Notes under the pieces: model-generated
Databases searched by the model: none
What the model saw: only the letters and a program-made list of their open reading frames with translations
Told to the model about the DNA's origin: nothing
Shown here: one piece after another, positions 42,181 to 51,345 of the stretch
Layout: the number at the start of each line of letters is the position of its first letter
Position numbering within the stretch: position 1 is the stretch's first letter
Assembly (NCBI GenBank): GCA_902761035.1
Contig: CACWIW010000011.1
Span: forward strand, 1 to 60,387
DNA from: an uncultured bacterium
Lineage (GTDB): Bacteria; Verrucomicrobiota; Kiritimatiellia; RFP12; UBA1067
Length of the DNA stretch: 60,387 bases
Direction of reading: 5' to 3'
Made by a program: the position numbers and the translations under genes

Positions 42181-45100
42181 TTAACGTATGACGATCATCA
42201 GACCGCGTTTCCTGTAAATTCCGTCGTCACGGACTTCAAACTTGATGTCCGATCGGTCGCACAGGACCTTGAGCGTGTCTGCGCCTGCCGGCGGCGTCGT
42301 CCACGACACAACCCTGTTGGGTACCGTCGCCCGACCTCCCACCGCCACCGTCACCGTCGCATTCGCCGCAAAGGACAACGAGCTTCCGGACGTCAGGCTC
42401 TCCACGGGCCATGTCCCTTCGCGGCCCGAAAGGTCGAGCGTCGCCCCATCCTGCAACTGAACCCTTGGGAAGTACTGCGTCACGGGCGTGAAGCGACCGT
42501 TCACCATGACCACATGGTTGCCGCTGTAGGTGGCATTCGAAGTGCGCACAATCAAGTCCCCCATGACGACGCTTGGACATTTGACATGGAACCGAACCCC
42601 TTCTCCAATGTCGAACGCGACCGTTGGACAAGTAATCTCGCCGTTCTTGTCGAAGTTCATCACGCCGTTGCCCGTCGCGACGATGTTTCCGTTCGTCGTC
42701 AAGGATGTGAAGATATGCCAGGCGTTGTTGTGGAAGTTGATGTTCAGCGTGTGGCCGCCGAGATCCAGTAGCGGACTCTTGCTGTCGCTGCCGCCGGTCA
42801 CTTCAAGCGTAGAATTCGCCGTGAGGTAGATCTTCGGATTGAAGCCGTAAGTCGTTGGCTGCACGGAAGTCGTCAGCGTACCACCATGCAGATTGATGGT
42901 GTGATACCCCCAATAGTAGGTACCTCCCGAATCGAGCGTTCCGTCAGGCCGCACGTCGAGCGTCTTCAGCGATCCGAAAAACGACCCTTGCGCCACCTTG
43001 TTGATGTCGCCGGGGACGCCGGCCTTAAGCGTGCCCGCCACGATGTCGGTCCCGCCGGAGTACGTCTGCGGATACTTTGTCGCGACAAGCATTCCCGCGC
43101 CCTCCTTGAAGAGCCTGATGTTGCCCGTGATCGCGCAATCTACGTTCTCGTTTGTGACGCCCGCAGGAATGACGAAGTACAGCGCGACGGGATCGCCGGA
43201 CGCGGAGGAGGTGATCGTCCCGCCGGCGGGAGCGGCAGCGAGCGTCAAGGCGTTCCCGGCGAGGTCGATCGTCCCGTCGAGGACGAACCCGAAGCCGCTC
43301 CAGTCGCAGGCGTCCGCAAGTGTGCAGTCGAGGAACGTCACGTTGCGCCAGCGCCTGTCCGCCGCCGTAGTGTAGTTGAACGACACGGTGCCGCCGATGG
43401 TGACGTCCGTCACGTCCGCGACGGGAAGTGTCGTATTGGGAAGCGCCGCGCCGAGGAAGTTCGTGCAGGCCCAGTTCGCGGGGTTGTCGAGCGCGCCGCT
43501 CGTGCCGCCAATCCATCCCGCCGTCACGGGCATGTCGGCGTCGCACGTCATGGTCTCCGAGAGCGACACGCACTCCCACGTCTCTTCGCCCGCCGCGTCG
43601 CCTGCCACAAGCGAACCGCCGCTGGTGGGCGTGACAAAACTCGCGCTCACACGGTCAAGGAAGCCCGCCGTGCCATTTGAATTCATGACAGGCACGTAGT
43701 CAAGCAGCAGATTTCCATCGATTCCCTTCAACTTCAGGTAATACCACCAGCCGTAACAGCAAGTTCCCGTCGCGTTATCAGTGGGTAAACGTCCCATATA
43801 CGCATTCAAACGGCTCAAGCCGAGCGGGGTCGTGCGCCACGAGGCCGTGTTTCCGGACTCCGGCTTGACGGCAGAACCGCCATTCAGCGTGACCGTATTG
43901 TTCTCCACCTTCAGCACATTACGCGTGTTCGCCGTGAAAGTGACAAACTTGTACGTGTAGCGGCTGTTGACATATTGTCCGAACATGACCTTCGTCGCAC
44001 TGCCACCAAGACAGACGCGATAACCGCAGTTCGCGGCGCCATTGCCGGTTCCTGTACCGATAAAGGAACTATATTTGTTTGAATACCCCGTACAGTAACA
44101 GCCGAGCTCCATTCCATTGCAGAGCGTATCGGCGATGCCGGTGTCGATCACGTCGTCGTCCGAGTTCTGCTGCACACGCTCGAGGAGCGTGTAGCGGTTG
44201 ACGATGAACGCTCGGAACACACGTCCGCTGTAAAGTCCCTGCGCGGCGAGATCGACGGTGTATGTGCCGCCAGCGGCGGGGATGGAGGAGCAGACTTCGA
44301 GTTTCTCCGTCCAATCGGCGATGTCATCGCCCTTGTCTGTTGTATCGTGCGCGAGGTAGAGCTTGGAGCTGACACCGTATCCTGGGCGCACTTCGATCGT
44401 GAGCGTCGCACCGTCCGACGTATTGAGCGTCGTCACCGCCGGAACACGCGCGAGGCGCGGGAACGAGCAGATGCCGCCGACTGCAGTCGCCGCGACTACA
44501 AATGCGTCGTTCGTCACCGTGCCGCCCGTGAACGCGCCGCCGTCACTCGGCGTCACGAACTTCACCGCAGCCCTGTCGTAGAACCCGGCCACGCCGTCAG
44601 ACTTCCTCTTCGCCGGCACGTAGTCGAGGAGCGCGGCGTTGTCGCTGCCGTAGAGCTTGAGGTAATACCATCTTGACTGAATCTTCAACCCGGTTTCGTT
44701 CACGAAACGCCCTAGAAAGAGATTTGTCGTGGATGTGCCGAGCGGAGTCGTCCAGGCTGAAGCACCAGCTCCTGGGGCAAGTTGCGTACCATTGAACGTA
44801 AGGACCTTATTTGTCGTGAACGTACAGACGTTCATCTCACTTGTCTTGAACGTGAGGGCTCTATACGTGTATTTGCCGCCGGACCATTGCTCGAAATAGC
44901 CCGCCGTCGCACGTTGGTTGTGCTGTATGGCGAAGCCGTACTTGCCATTTGGAAGTATGGATCCGATTACGGTCGGATATTGAACGTTAAGAGTCTTTGG
45001 AATCTGACCATACTCGAGCGCATAACAGATGTTGTCGGGGATTCCCGTATCGTGTCCGGAATCGGAGTCGTTCTGCTCCACGTAGTCGAGAAGCGCGATG

Positions 45101-45459
45101 TCGGTGGAGCTTGCGAACAGGCGGAAGCTTGCGTCTGCGGAGACTCCGAGTTCGGAGAGAGGCACGGTGTACGTCGCGCCGGCGGCGGGGACGGACTCGC
45201 TCAGCGTCCGCGCGTTCGTCCAGGCGGAGCGAGTGGCGGCATCGCTGCGCACGTACATGCTCGAATCGTTGGTGCCCGTGTCGTAGGCGAGCTCGAGCTT
45301 CATGCTCGCAACACATCCCGCCGGGACCGTCACGACGAGCGACCGCGCGTCATCGCTGATGCCGATCGTCGGCGCTGGGAGGGCGTTCGCCGCCAACGAC
45401 GGCAACGCCGCCGCCATGCATATTGCCGCAATCGCGGCGCGGATCATCTTTGCTTTCAT
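42181..45459 (-). CDS. Large secreted beta-rich surface protein (autotransporter-like), GLMIVIR terminus
   Basis: 1,092 residues from the ATG at 45459, which has GGAAGGA seven bases upstream; signal peptide MIRAAIAAICMAAALPSLAANA. Two homologous units of about 280 residues (each with LLDYVEQNDSDSGHDTGI / LLERVQQNSDDDVIDTGI, then WYYLKL and LLDYVP) resemble a concanavalin-like domain. The C-terminal 400 residues are beta-strand repeats (TYSGGTDIVAGTLKAG, GGTLTTSV) of the autotransporter-associated type. The protein ends RKRGLMIVIR, shared with the protein at 47146. No autotransporter barrel is present. It probably acts in adhesion or glycan binding at the cell surface. Confidence 0.8.
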   Translation of the reverse strand: MKAKMIRAAIAAICMAAALPSLAANALPAPTIGISDDARSLVVTVPAGCVASMKLELAYDTGTNDSSMYVRSDAATRSAWTNARTLSESVPAAGATYTVPLSELGVSADASFRLFASSTDIALLDYVEQNDSDSGHDTGIPDNICYALEYGQIPKTLNVQYPTVIGSILPNGKYGFAIQHNQRATAGYFEQWSGGKYTYRALTFKTSEMNVCTFTTNKVLTFNGTQLAPGAGASAWTTPLGTSTTNLFLGRFVNETGLKIQSRWYYLKLYGSDNAALLDYVPAKRKSDGVAGFYDRAAVKFVTPSDGGAFTGGTVTNDAFVVAATAVGGICSFPRLARVPAVTTLNTSDGATLTIEVRPGYGVSSKLYLAHDTTDKGDDIADWTEKLEVCSSIPAAGGTYTVDLAAQGLYSGRVFRAFIVNRYTLLERVQQNSDDDVIDTGIADTLCNGMELGCYCTGYSNKYSSFIGTGTGNGAANCGYRVCLGGSATKVMFGQYVNSRYTYKFVTFTANTRNVLKVENNTVTLNGGSAVKPESGNTASWRTTPLGLSRLNAYMGRLPTDNATGTCCYGWWYYLKLKGIDGNLLLDYVPVMNSNGTAGFLDRVSASFVTPTSGGSLVAGDAAGEETWECVSLSETMTCDADMPVTAGWIGGTSGALDNPANWACTNFLGAALPNTTLPVADVTDVTIGGTVSFNYTTAADRRWRNVTFLDCTLADACDWSGFGFVLDGTIDLAGNALTLAAAPAGGTITSSASGDPVALYFVIPAGVTNENVDCAITGNIRLFKEGAGMLVATKYPQTYSGGTDIVAGTLKAGVPGDINKVAQGSFFGSLKTLDVRPDGTLDSGGTYYWGYHTINLHGGTLTTSVQPTTYGFNPKIYLTANSTLEVTGGSDSKSPLLDLGGHTLNINFHNNAWHIFTSLTTNGNIVATGNGVMNFDKNGEITCPTVAFDIGEGVRFHVKCPSVVMGDLIVRTSNATYSGNHVVMVNGRFTPVTQYFPRVQLQDGATLDLSGREGTWPVESLTSGSSLSFAANATVTVAVGGRATVPNRVVSWTTPPAGADTLKVLCDRSDIKFEVRDDGIYRKRGLMIVIR

Positions 45460-45533
45460 GGCTGGTTCCTTCCTTTTCCTTGTTGAAGATTGGGGTGTGA
45501 ACCTCTTCCTGAAGACACTTGCTACCATGCGCT

Positions 45534-47087
45534 TCAGGGCATGTCCTTCAATCTTTCCGCCACGTAATCGACGAGACGGCGCGTCTTGGAGTCGAACGAG
45601 AGTCCGATCAGCCAGATGGGGCGTCCATCGGCGAGATAGGGCTCCGCATAACCCTTTTTGCGTATCTGCGCGAAGGCCTTGTCGACGGGCTCATCCACCT
45701 TCAGCTCGAAGACGCAGACCATTTCAGGATTCTTCGCCACGACGTCGGCGCGTCCATTCGACTGCACATCTTCCATCTTGAACTCGTAGCCGCAGCTCGC
45801 CAGAAGGAACGACAGGCAGCGCCCGTAGGCGTTCTCATGGACGCGCCCTTCCGTGGGGCCGTAGGCCATCGCCGCGTAGAGGGACTTCAGCCCGTCGAAG
45901 AAGTCGTCCCACTCGGCCTCAAGGAGATGGTCGCCGAGGCGCGACGCCCAGCTCATGCTCCTGTTTGCCGCAACCCCAGTCAAGAGCATGTTGAGGTCCT
46001 GGCGCACCTCCTCATCGGGCACGCCAAGCACATAGCGCCCGGCCTGGTAGTCCTTTATCGTGAGATACCCCGACTGGTAGAGCATCGCAATGGGCTGGAG
46101 GTCGCGAAGTTCCGCAACGTCGAATGCGGCGGCCCTCACCTTTTGCGTCGCCTCTGGATCGACGCGCAGCACGTCCTCGCGCTTCAGGAAGTTCATCAGC
46201 ATCGACGGACGACCCGTCGTCGCCCACGTCGCGGAGAACCCGCTGGGCTCCTTGTTGTAGAGCGTAAGTGCAACCGATATCGGATTGTACACCGTTGTCT
46301 TGTCGTTCTTCGCGAACCGGAAACCGTTGAACCACCACTTCATTTCGGCGCGGTATGCGTCGTAGGACTTGCCCATGATCCGCGCGTGCTCGCGCAGATG
46401 CTCCTCGAAGTTCGCCGAAAGTTCATCCTCCGTGTAGCCGAACATCGTCGCGAACTCGTCATTCAGCGAGACATCGACGATGTTGCTCAACGCGGAGAAC
46501 ACGGAAAGCCGCGTGAACTTGCTCACGCCCGTCATGAACAGGAACTTGATGTCGCCCGTCCTGTTCTTCATCTGCGAATAGACGGCGGAAAGCTGCCCCA
46601 CCGGCGCGTCGTACTCGTCCACAAGGATCACGACGCCCTTGTGGACGTCGTTTCCGTTCTCGTCTTTCTGGACGGCGAGCGTATCAATGGCCATGCCGAA
46701 GTTGTCCGCAGGCGTGAGCGACTTGTCGTACGAATACCCGGCCTCTGAAAGCTTCCGCTCAACATGCCACGCAAGCGACTTCTCGAACGTCTCCAGACTG
46801 GTTGTCTCAAGGTCGTTGAACTCGAAGTGGATGATGGGGTATTTCTCCCACTTCCAGTCCGTACCGTCGATATAGAGCCCGTTGAACAGCTCGCGCCGCC
46901 CGGAGAAGAGCGCCTTCAGGGCGGATACCGTCAATGACTTCCCGAACCTTCGTGGACGCGAAACGAAGAAGAGTTTCGTGTCGTTATGCGCAATCAGACG
47001 GTAGATGAATTCCGTCTTGTCGACGTAAATCTTTCCGTCCCGCCGTATGGACGGGAAGTCGTGCGTATCTGTGGCTATCGGTTTCAT
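45534..47087 (-). CDS. AAA-ATPase-like / PD-(D/E)XK nuclease protein
   Basis: 517 residues matching the AAA-ATPase_like plus PDDEXK_9 architecture: DFPSIRRDGKIYVDKTEFIYRL, Walker A-like SRPRRFGKSLTVSAL, Walker B VVILVDEYDAPV, FMTGVSKFTRLSVFSALSN, and a C-terminal nuclease core YEFKMEDVQSNGRADVVAKN with VFELKV (D...ExK). These proteins are abundant in gut Bacteroidetes and Verrucomicrobia; their function is unproven, perhaps defence or mobile-element related. A TATAAT box ends nine bases before the ATG, with no ribosome binding site, so translation is probably leaderless. Confidence 0.88.
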   Translation of the reverse strand: MKPIATDTHDFPSIRRDGKIYVDKTEFIYRLIAHNDTKLFFVSRPRRFGKSLTVSALKALFSGRRELFNGLYIDGTDWKWEKYPIIHFEFNDLETTSLETFEKSLAWHVERKLSEAGYSYDKSLTPADNFGMAIDTLAVQKDENGNDVHKGVVILVDEYDAPVGQLSAVYSQMKNRTGDIKFLFMTGVSKFTRLSVFSALSNIVDVSLNDEFATMFGYTEDELSANFEEHLREHARIMGKSYDAYRAEMKWWFNGFRFAKNDKTTVYNPISVALTLYNKEPSGFSATWATTGRPSMLMNFLKREDVLRVDPEATQKVRAAAFDVAELRDLQPIAMLYQSGYLTIKDYQAGRYVLGVPDEEVRQDLNMLLTGVAANRSMSWASRLGDHLLEAEWDDFFDGLKSLYAAMAYGPTEGRVHENAYGRCLSFLLASCGYEFKMEDVQSNGRADVVAKNPEMVCVFELKVDEPVDKAFAQIRKKGYAEPYLADGRPIWLIGLSFDSKTRRLVDYVAERLKDMP

Positions 47088-47095
47088 CGGCCCAC

Positions 47096-47101
47096 ATTAT
47101 A
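47096..47101 (-). promoter_or_regulatory. -10 box directly before the AAA-ATPase/nuclease start
   Basis: TTGGTATAATGTGG on the minus strand; the expected transcription start falls within about two bases of the ATG at 47087. Confidence 0.6.
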
Positions 47102-47145
47102 CCAAATTTCTCGTTGGCGTGCGAAGAAAGTAGCCTTTGCAAACA

Positions 47146-49401
47146 TCAGCGCACCATGATCATGAGGCCGCGGCGATGGCGCAGATAGCCGCTGGAATCA
47201 AGCGACACGCGTTCGCCGTTATAGGTAATCTGGCGGAGCTGTGCGGTAGTGAGGCCGTTCTCCGACGAGCCGAAACGCAGTGAGCGCGCAGACAACTTGC
47301 CTGTGCCGGTGATTGTAAGTGCTGCCCCTGCCGTCCAAGTCTCGCCGCTCGAATCGGCAAAAGCAAGCGAGCCTCCTTCAAGGTTGATCGCCGCGTTGCC
47401 GGAGAGCGTCAGCGCGCCGGTCGCGTTCGTCGTCGAGCCGCACGTCACCGTTCCGCCCGCAAGCGTCAGCGGCGCGGACGCCGGAAGCGCCGTGTTGCTG
47501 CCGAGCGCGAGCGTGCCCGCCTCGACCGTAAGCCGCCCCTTGAAAGTGTTTTCGCCCGAAAGCGTCAGCGTTGCCGTACCGCGCTTGACGACTGCGGGAG
47601 ACTTGTTTGCTGTATCGGGGGAATCGTATATCGTTCCGGGAATTTCAAGATCGGTGTCGGTTTCGATGGAGAGTGCGGACGCTGCATTGTGGTAGAGGCA
47701 GATTCCCGATTCAATCTTGTTCGCTCCCATTCCCTCGCTTCTGTATGTCATCGCGCTGGTGTATCCACAGCGCAGCGGATAGCCGACGGTGCGAGCACCA
47801 TTGCGGAGCGTGAGGAACTCGAAATAGTTGCATCCGTCTTTCCATGTTGCATGCTGCGTAGGCGTGTAGAGGGTGGAAGCGTCAAATATGTAGTGCCCAG
47901 ACCTCAGCGTCGCAAGATTGTTGAGGGCAATCAGGGAACTTCCGGATTCGAACCGCCTCGTCATTCCGCTTCCATAGTTGCCTCCACCTAAAGGATGTGC
48001 AAGCACAATCTGCGAGCCGTTGCGGGCAATGATCTCTTCGGCCAAAGAATACGTGTTGCCGCTTGAGTAGAACACAATCTGCGCATTGTCAATCCAAAAA
48101 CTCGTGTTCTGCACATTATTGGGCGGCGTCATGAGAGACGTGGACGCCATGCGCAGCGTCATGTTCTTCAAGCCGTTGCCGGTGTACTGGCTTGCTTGCG
48201 AGTATTTCGTCACGCCAGATGCCGTCTCCATGTCCTCTCCCAGCGTTCCACCCACATGATAGTAGGACTCGACCCATTTCGCCGTCACATCGTCTCCGTT
48301 CTGCTGAAACTGAACCTTGCACCCCTTGATGTACGTGCCGCCGGAGAACTGGAACTGAAGCGTCATGGTTGGTCCCGAGGAGTATTTAACATGATATGGC
48401 AGGCATGAATTGTCCGCGCCGATGGAAGTGCCGCGCATGACGGCTCTCAAGGGGAACATCTGCGAAAGCGCGACGTTCGTGAGCGTATTCCCGCTCGAAG
48501 TCAGCCATGCGGCAGCAGCTTTCGCTTCGTTACCAGTCAGACCGTATGTGATTTCCTCGGCAGATGAAGCACCCTTCGCAACCAGAGCACCAGTCCCTTT
48601 TATCCGCTGCGTAAGCAAATTTTTCTGTTTCGCCGTCAACACAAGCGTTACATTCGTAAGATTCAAGGTACTGCCTAGCGTCGCAGCCCCAGAAAGGGTC
48701 GCCTCCATATCATATCGGCGGACATTGCAGATGCCGACGCCGCTTCCGTTGGCAGTCGTTGCCAGGGCGACGGTTTCGACATGGTCCTGCACATCGATGT
48801 CCCTGCCAAGAAGCGACGCGCCGTTGTAATTACTGCGCACAAGGTAGGATGTGCTGCTCGCCTTTGCGTAGATGCCGTCTGAGCCCTCCGTAAACGTAAC
48901 CTTGATGCAGCGCAGATGGTTGTTGTAAACGGCCTGGAACTGCGTCGTGGCGGTCGTACCGTTGCGCCGCCAGAAGTACATCTTGGCGGGAGTGCCGCTC
49001 CCTCCCAAATAACCACCCTTAAAATCCGCAAAGATCGGCTTCCCATCGATGTCATCCATGGTTTTCCCGCTGAACACGAGAGTTGTGGTACTGCCATTCA
49101 GAAACACGGAATCCACTGCGGCTACCGTGCCTGTGAGCGTCAGTTCCCCCGTAGTCGTCAAGTTGGAGACCGTCACCACGCCGTCGAGCGTAACGGTCGC
49201 CGCACTTGGGAATACGGCGTTCGCACTGGAAACCCATGCGGACGGCGTCTCGCCGTCGAGCCAGTTCTCGCCCGTAGTCCATGACGCGCCATCCGCGCCG
49301 TTCCAAGTGAGCGTCTTGCTGTCGGCATCCGCCCACGACGGCGAGGCCGCCACCACGCAGATTGCCGCCGCAATCGCGGCGCGAATCATCTTTGTTCCCA
49401 T
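47146..49401 (-). CDS. Secreted beta-strand surface protein, GLMIMVR terminus
   Basis: 751 residues from the ATG at 49401, which has AAAGGA seven bases upstream; signal peptide MIRAAIAAAICVVAASPSWA, almost the same as in the protein at 42181. It contains WNGADGASWTTGENWLDGETP (an autotransporter passenger-type opening) and C-terminal repeats such as GTATLTLSGENTFKGRLTVE / AGTLALGSNTALPASAPL (autotransporter-associated beta strand). It ends LRHRRGLMIMVR with no barrel domain. The 5' leader also resembles that of the 42181 gene (a conserved TTGTTGAAGATTGGG on the plus strand), so the two genes share a duplicated start region. Confidence 0.8.
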   Translation of the reverse strand: MGTKMIRAAIAAAICVVAASPSWADADSKTLTWNGADGASWTTGENWLDGETPSAWVSSANAVFPSAATVTLDGVVTVSNLTTTGELTLTGTVAAVDSVFLNGSTTTLVFSGKTMDDIDGKPIFADFKGGYLGGSGTPAKMYFWRRNGTTATTQFQAVYNNHLRCIKVTFTEGSDGIYAKASSTSYLVRSNYNGASLLGRDIDVQDHVETVALATTANGSGVGICNVRRYDMEATLSGAATLGSTLNLTNVTLVLTAKQKNLLTQRIKGTGALVAKGASSAEEITYGLTGNEAKAAAAWLTSSGNTLTNVALSQMFPLRAVMRGTSIGADNSCLPYHVKYSSGPTMTLQFQFSGGTYIKGCKVQFQQNGDDVTAKWVESYYHVGGTLGEDMETASGVTKYSQASQYTGNGLKNMTLRMASTSLMTPPNNVQNTSFWIDNAQIVFYSSGNTYSLAEEIIARNGSQIVLAHPLGGGNYGSGMTRRFESGSSLIALNNLATLRSGHYIFDASTLYTPTQHATWKDGCNYFEFLTLRNGARTVGYPLRCGYTSAMTYRSEGMGANKIESGICLYHNAASALSIETDTDLEIPGTIYDSPDTANKSPAVVKRGTATLTLSGENTFKGRLTVEAGTLALGSNTALPASAPLTLAGGTVTCGSTTNATGALTLSGNAAINLEGGSLAFADSSGETWTAGAALTITGTGKLSARSLRFGSSENGLTTAQLRQITYNGERVSLDSSGYLRHRRGLMIMVR

Positions 49402-49645
49402 ACTGTTTTCCTTTCTTGTCTTTGTTGAAGATTGGGCGTGTGCGATTATTCGCGGCGTCGTTTCCGATACCGTTCCATGCCACCACGCTGGCATCATTTG
49501 CGATTTACCGTTCAACGTCGTTGGTCTCCCAAAGAAGATGGGCGGTATGATAGCACATCCTTCCGTGGTTCGTCAATCCCACCGCGCGGCTTTTTCTGCG
49601 CACGGCGGCGGTAGTGGCCGACCACCGGGCGGCCCGCACTGGAAA

Positions 49646-49664
49646 CGCCGCCATCTTGGCGGCG
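49646..49664. terminator. GC-rich hairpin after the aldo/keto reductase gene
   Basis: CGCCGCCA / TGGCGGCG with loop TCT, 17 bases downstream of the reductase stop, matching the 20533 hairpin in stem, loop and flank (TGGARA). It may be a dispersed palindrome used as a terminator. Confidence 0.55.
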
Positions 49665-49680
49665 GAATGGTGGGGTGGGT

Positions 49681-50586
49681 TTATTGTAGCTTGTCAACCG
49701 ACGCTATGCGCCGGACGATGTCGTCTATTTCCGCGATGTCGAGGAAGCCGATGTCTAGGACGTCTGCGGCGGCATTCTGCAACACCCAAGAAATAGACTT
49801 GTCAATCCTGCCCTCCTTCGCGAGCGAGCCTTCGCCGAGGACCTTCATCCCGACGATGCCCCGTCCTGAAGCCCTGAGTTTGCGTACAATCTCCAGTGCA
49901 CGGTCTGGATGAAGTCCCATTTTGCGTCCAAAGGGGTTGATCTGGACGTGTGCTATGTCGAGCCATTTTGTCTCCGGCGCCTTCGGCAGGGAAGAGCCCC
50001 CGTGGAAGGAGCAGCCGTGGGCACGTATCTTGCCCGCCTTCTTGCACCGTTCCAGGCCATCCATGTGCGGTTGAAGCGCCGTAGGCCAGTCTTCCTGCGA
50101 AACACAGTGTATCTGCAGGATGTCGATATAGTCCGTGCCGAGTTCGCGCAGGAACCTGTTCACGGACGTCTCGACGTCGGTGTGGTCCGCCTCTGGAATA
50201 CCGCCACGCTGGTACCAGTATTTAGTGCAGATCGTGTACGAAGAACGCGGGAACGGGGCGAGGGCCTCGCGGATGACATCATGCGTGCCGTAGCTGTCCG
50301 CCGTGTCGAAGAACCTAATTCCCCTCTCGTACGCGGCTCGAATGAGCCTCACGGCACCTTCGTGCCCGTTGCGGCGGATTATTCCGCTCGACCGGTTGTG
50401 GGCGCTGACGCCCGTGCCGAAGCCGAGCCTCGACGTGCGTATGCCCGTCTTGCCGAGCGGGACCTCGTCCCAAGCGGAAAACTTCGCCGTAGCCTTGGCC
50501 TTTTCCGGCTCGGCAGCGAAAAGCGATGCGGCGGCAGCGGCCGATCCGCACGATATGAACTCTCTTCTTGTCGCATTCATTTTCAT
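49681..50586 (-). CDS. Tat-exported aldo/keto reductase family oxidoreductase
   Basis: 301 residues from the ATG at 50586 (MKMNATRREFISCGSAAAAASLFAA), an N-terminal RREF twin-arginine-type signal. The aldo/keto reductase barrel follows: PLGKTGIRTSRLGFGTG, RFFDTADSYG (Asp and Tyr of the tetrad), YTICTKYW (Lys), DILQIHCVS (His position) and GIVGMKVLGEG. Exported reductases of this type are frequent beside glycan-degradation genes in Planctomycetes and Verrucomicrobia; the substrate is unknown. Confidence 0.87.
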   Translation of the reverse strand: MKMNATRREFISCGSAAAAASLFAAEPEKAKATAKFSAWDEVPLGKTGIRTSRLGFGTGVSAHNRSSGIIRRNGHEGAVRLIRAAYERGIRFFDTADSYGTHDVIREALAPFPRSSYTICTKYWYQRGGIPEADHTDVETSVNRFLRELGTDYIDILQIHCVSQEDWPTALQPHMDGLERCKKAGKIRAHGCSFHGGSSLPKAPETKWLDIAHVQINPFGRKMGLHPDRALEIVRKLRASGRGIVGMKVLGEGSLAKEGRIDKSISWVLQNAAADVLDIGFLDIAEIDDIVRRIASVDKLQ

Positions 50587-50649
50587 GTGAACACCTTTTC
50601 CATGACGCGGACATTGTACCATAACCCGCGTCCGCCGCGCAATGCCCGT

Positions 50650-51345
50650 TCAGAAGTTGTAGCAGAGGCTGAGGCCGTAGATGTTGAGGGGACGCCAGTC
50701 GCGGGCGCCGTTGGACACGTAGTGGAACGCCATGAAGTACATCGTGCAGGAAAGTCCCGGCACGCTCGGTGCGGGGTGGAAGGAGAAACCCACCTGCGAG
50801 CGCGTGCAGTCGAGGGCTTCGGAGGAATGTCCGCCGGGCTTGTCGGAGAAGAACAGCTCGATGTTCGCGTATGGCGAGAACTTCAAGGCGGAGAAGCTCC
50901 AGCTCGTGCCTATCTGGAAGCGCTCGCGATATCTCATGTACGGCTGGCAGTCCTTTTTGTCGCGGTACTCGAAACGCGAACGGTGGCTGAGCTTGATTGT
51001 CCAGAACTCCGGCGCGCTGAGGTAAACGTCGATCGTCGGGCGGTGTTCGGTGAGTAGCTTCACCGTCGAATAGCGATCGCGCACGATGCGGTGTCCCGCG
51101 TAGACGCTGGCGTAAGGACACAGCCTGTACCCCACGGACATATACGTCTCCTCGTCCGTCAACTTCGAGTTGTCAAACTCGACTTCCTGGTCGAAGTGGA
51201 GGAGAGCGCCGTTCTTCCACGGCTCGGCGTTGACCGCAAGATTGAACCAGAACAGGTCGTCGCGCGCGGATGCCGCCGTCGTGGCGAGTCCCGCAAGGAG
51301 AATGAACGCAAGCCTACCTTGCCTTAACAAGCGAACCGATATCAT
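50650..51345 (-). CDS. DUF2490-type outer membrane beta-barrel protein
   Basis: 231 residues from the ATG at 51345 (a longer frame lies within the upstream gene), overlapping the phosphodiesterase gene by 32 bases. Signal peptide FILLAGLATTAASA; then alternating amphipathic strands with FWFNLAVNAEPWKNGALLHF, LTDEETYMSVGYRLCPYASVYAG and IKLSHRSRFEYR, ending in aromatic NIYGLSLCYNF, a classic outer-membrane C-terminus. The DUF2490 assignment rests on this pattern and length. It is the third gene of the esterase/phosphodiesterase operon. Confidence 0.75.
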   Translation of the reverse strand: MISVRLLRQGRLAFILLAGLATTAASARDDLFWFNLAVNAEPWKNGALLHFDQEVEFDNSKLTDEETYMSVGYRLCPYASVYAGHRIVRDRYSTVKLLTEHRPTIDVYLSAPEFWTIKLSHRSRFEYRDKKDCQPYMRYRERFQIGTSWSFSALKFSPYANIELFFSDKPGGHSSEALDCTRSQVGFSFHPAPSVPGLSCTMYFMAFHYVSNGARDWRPLNIYGLSLCYNF

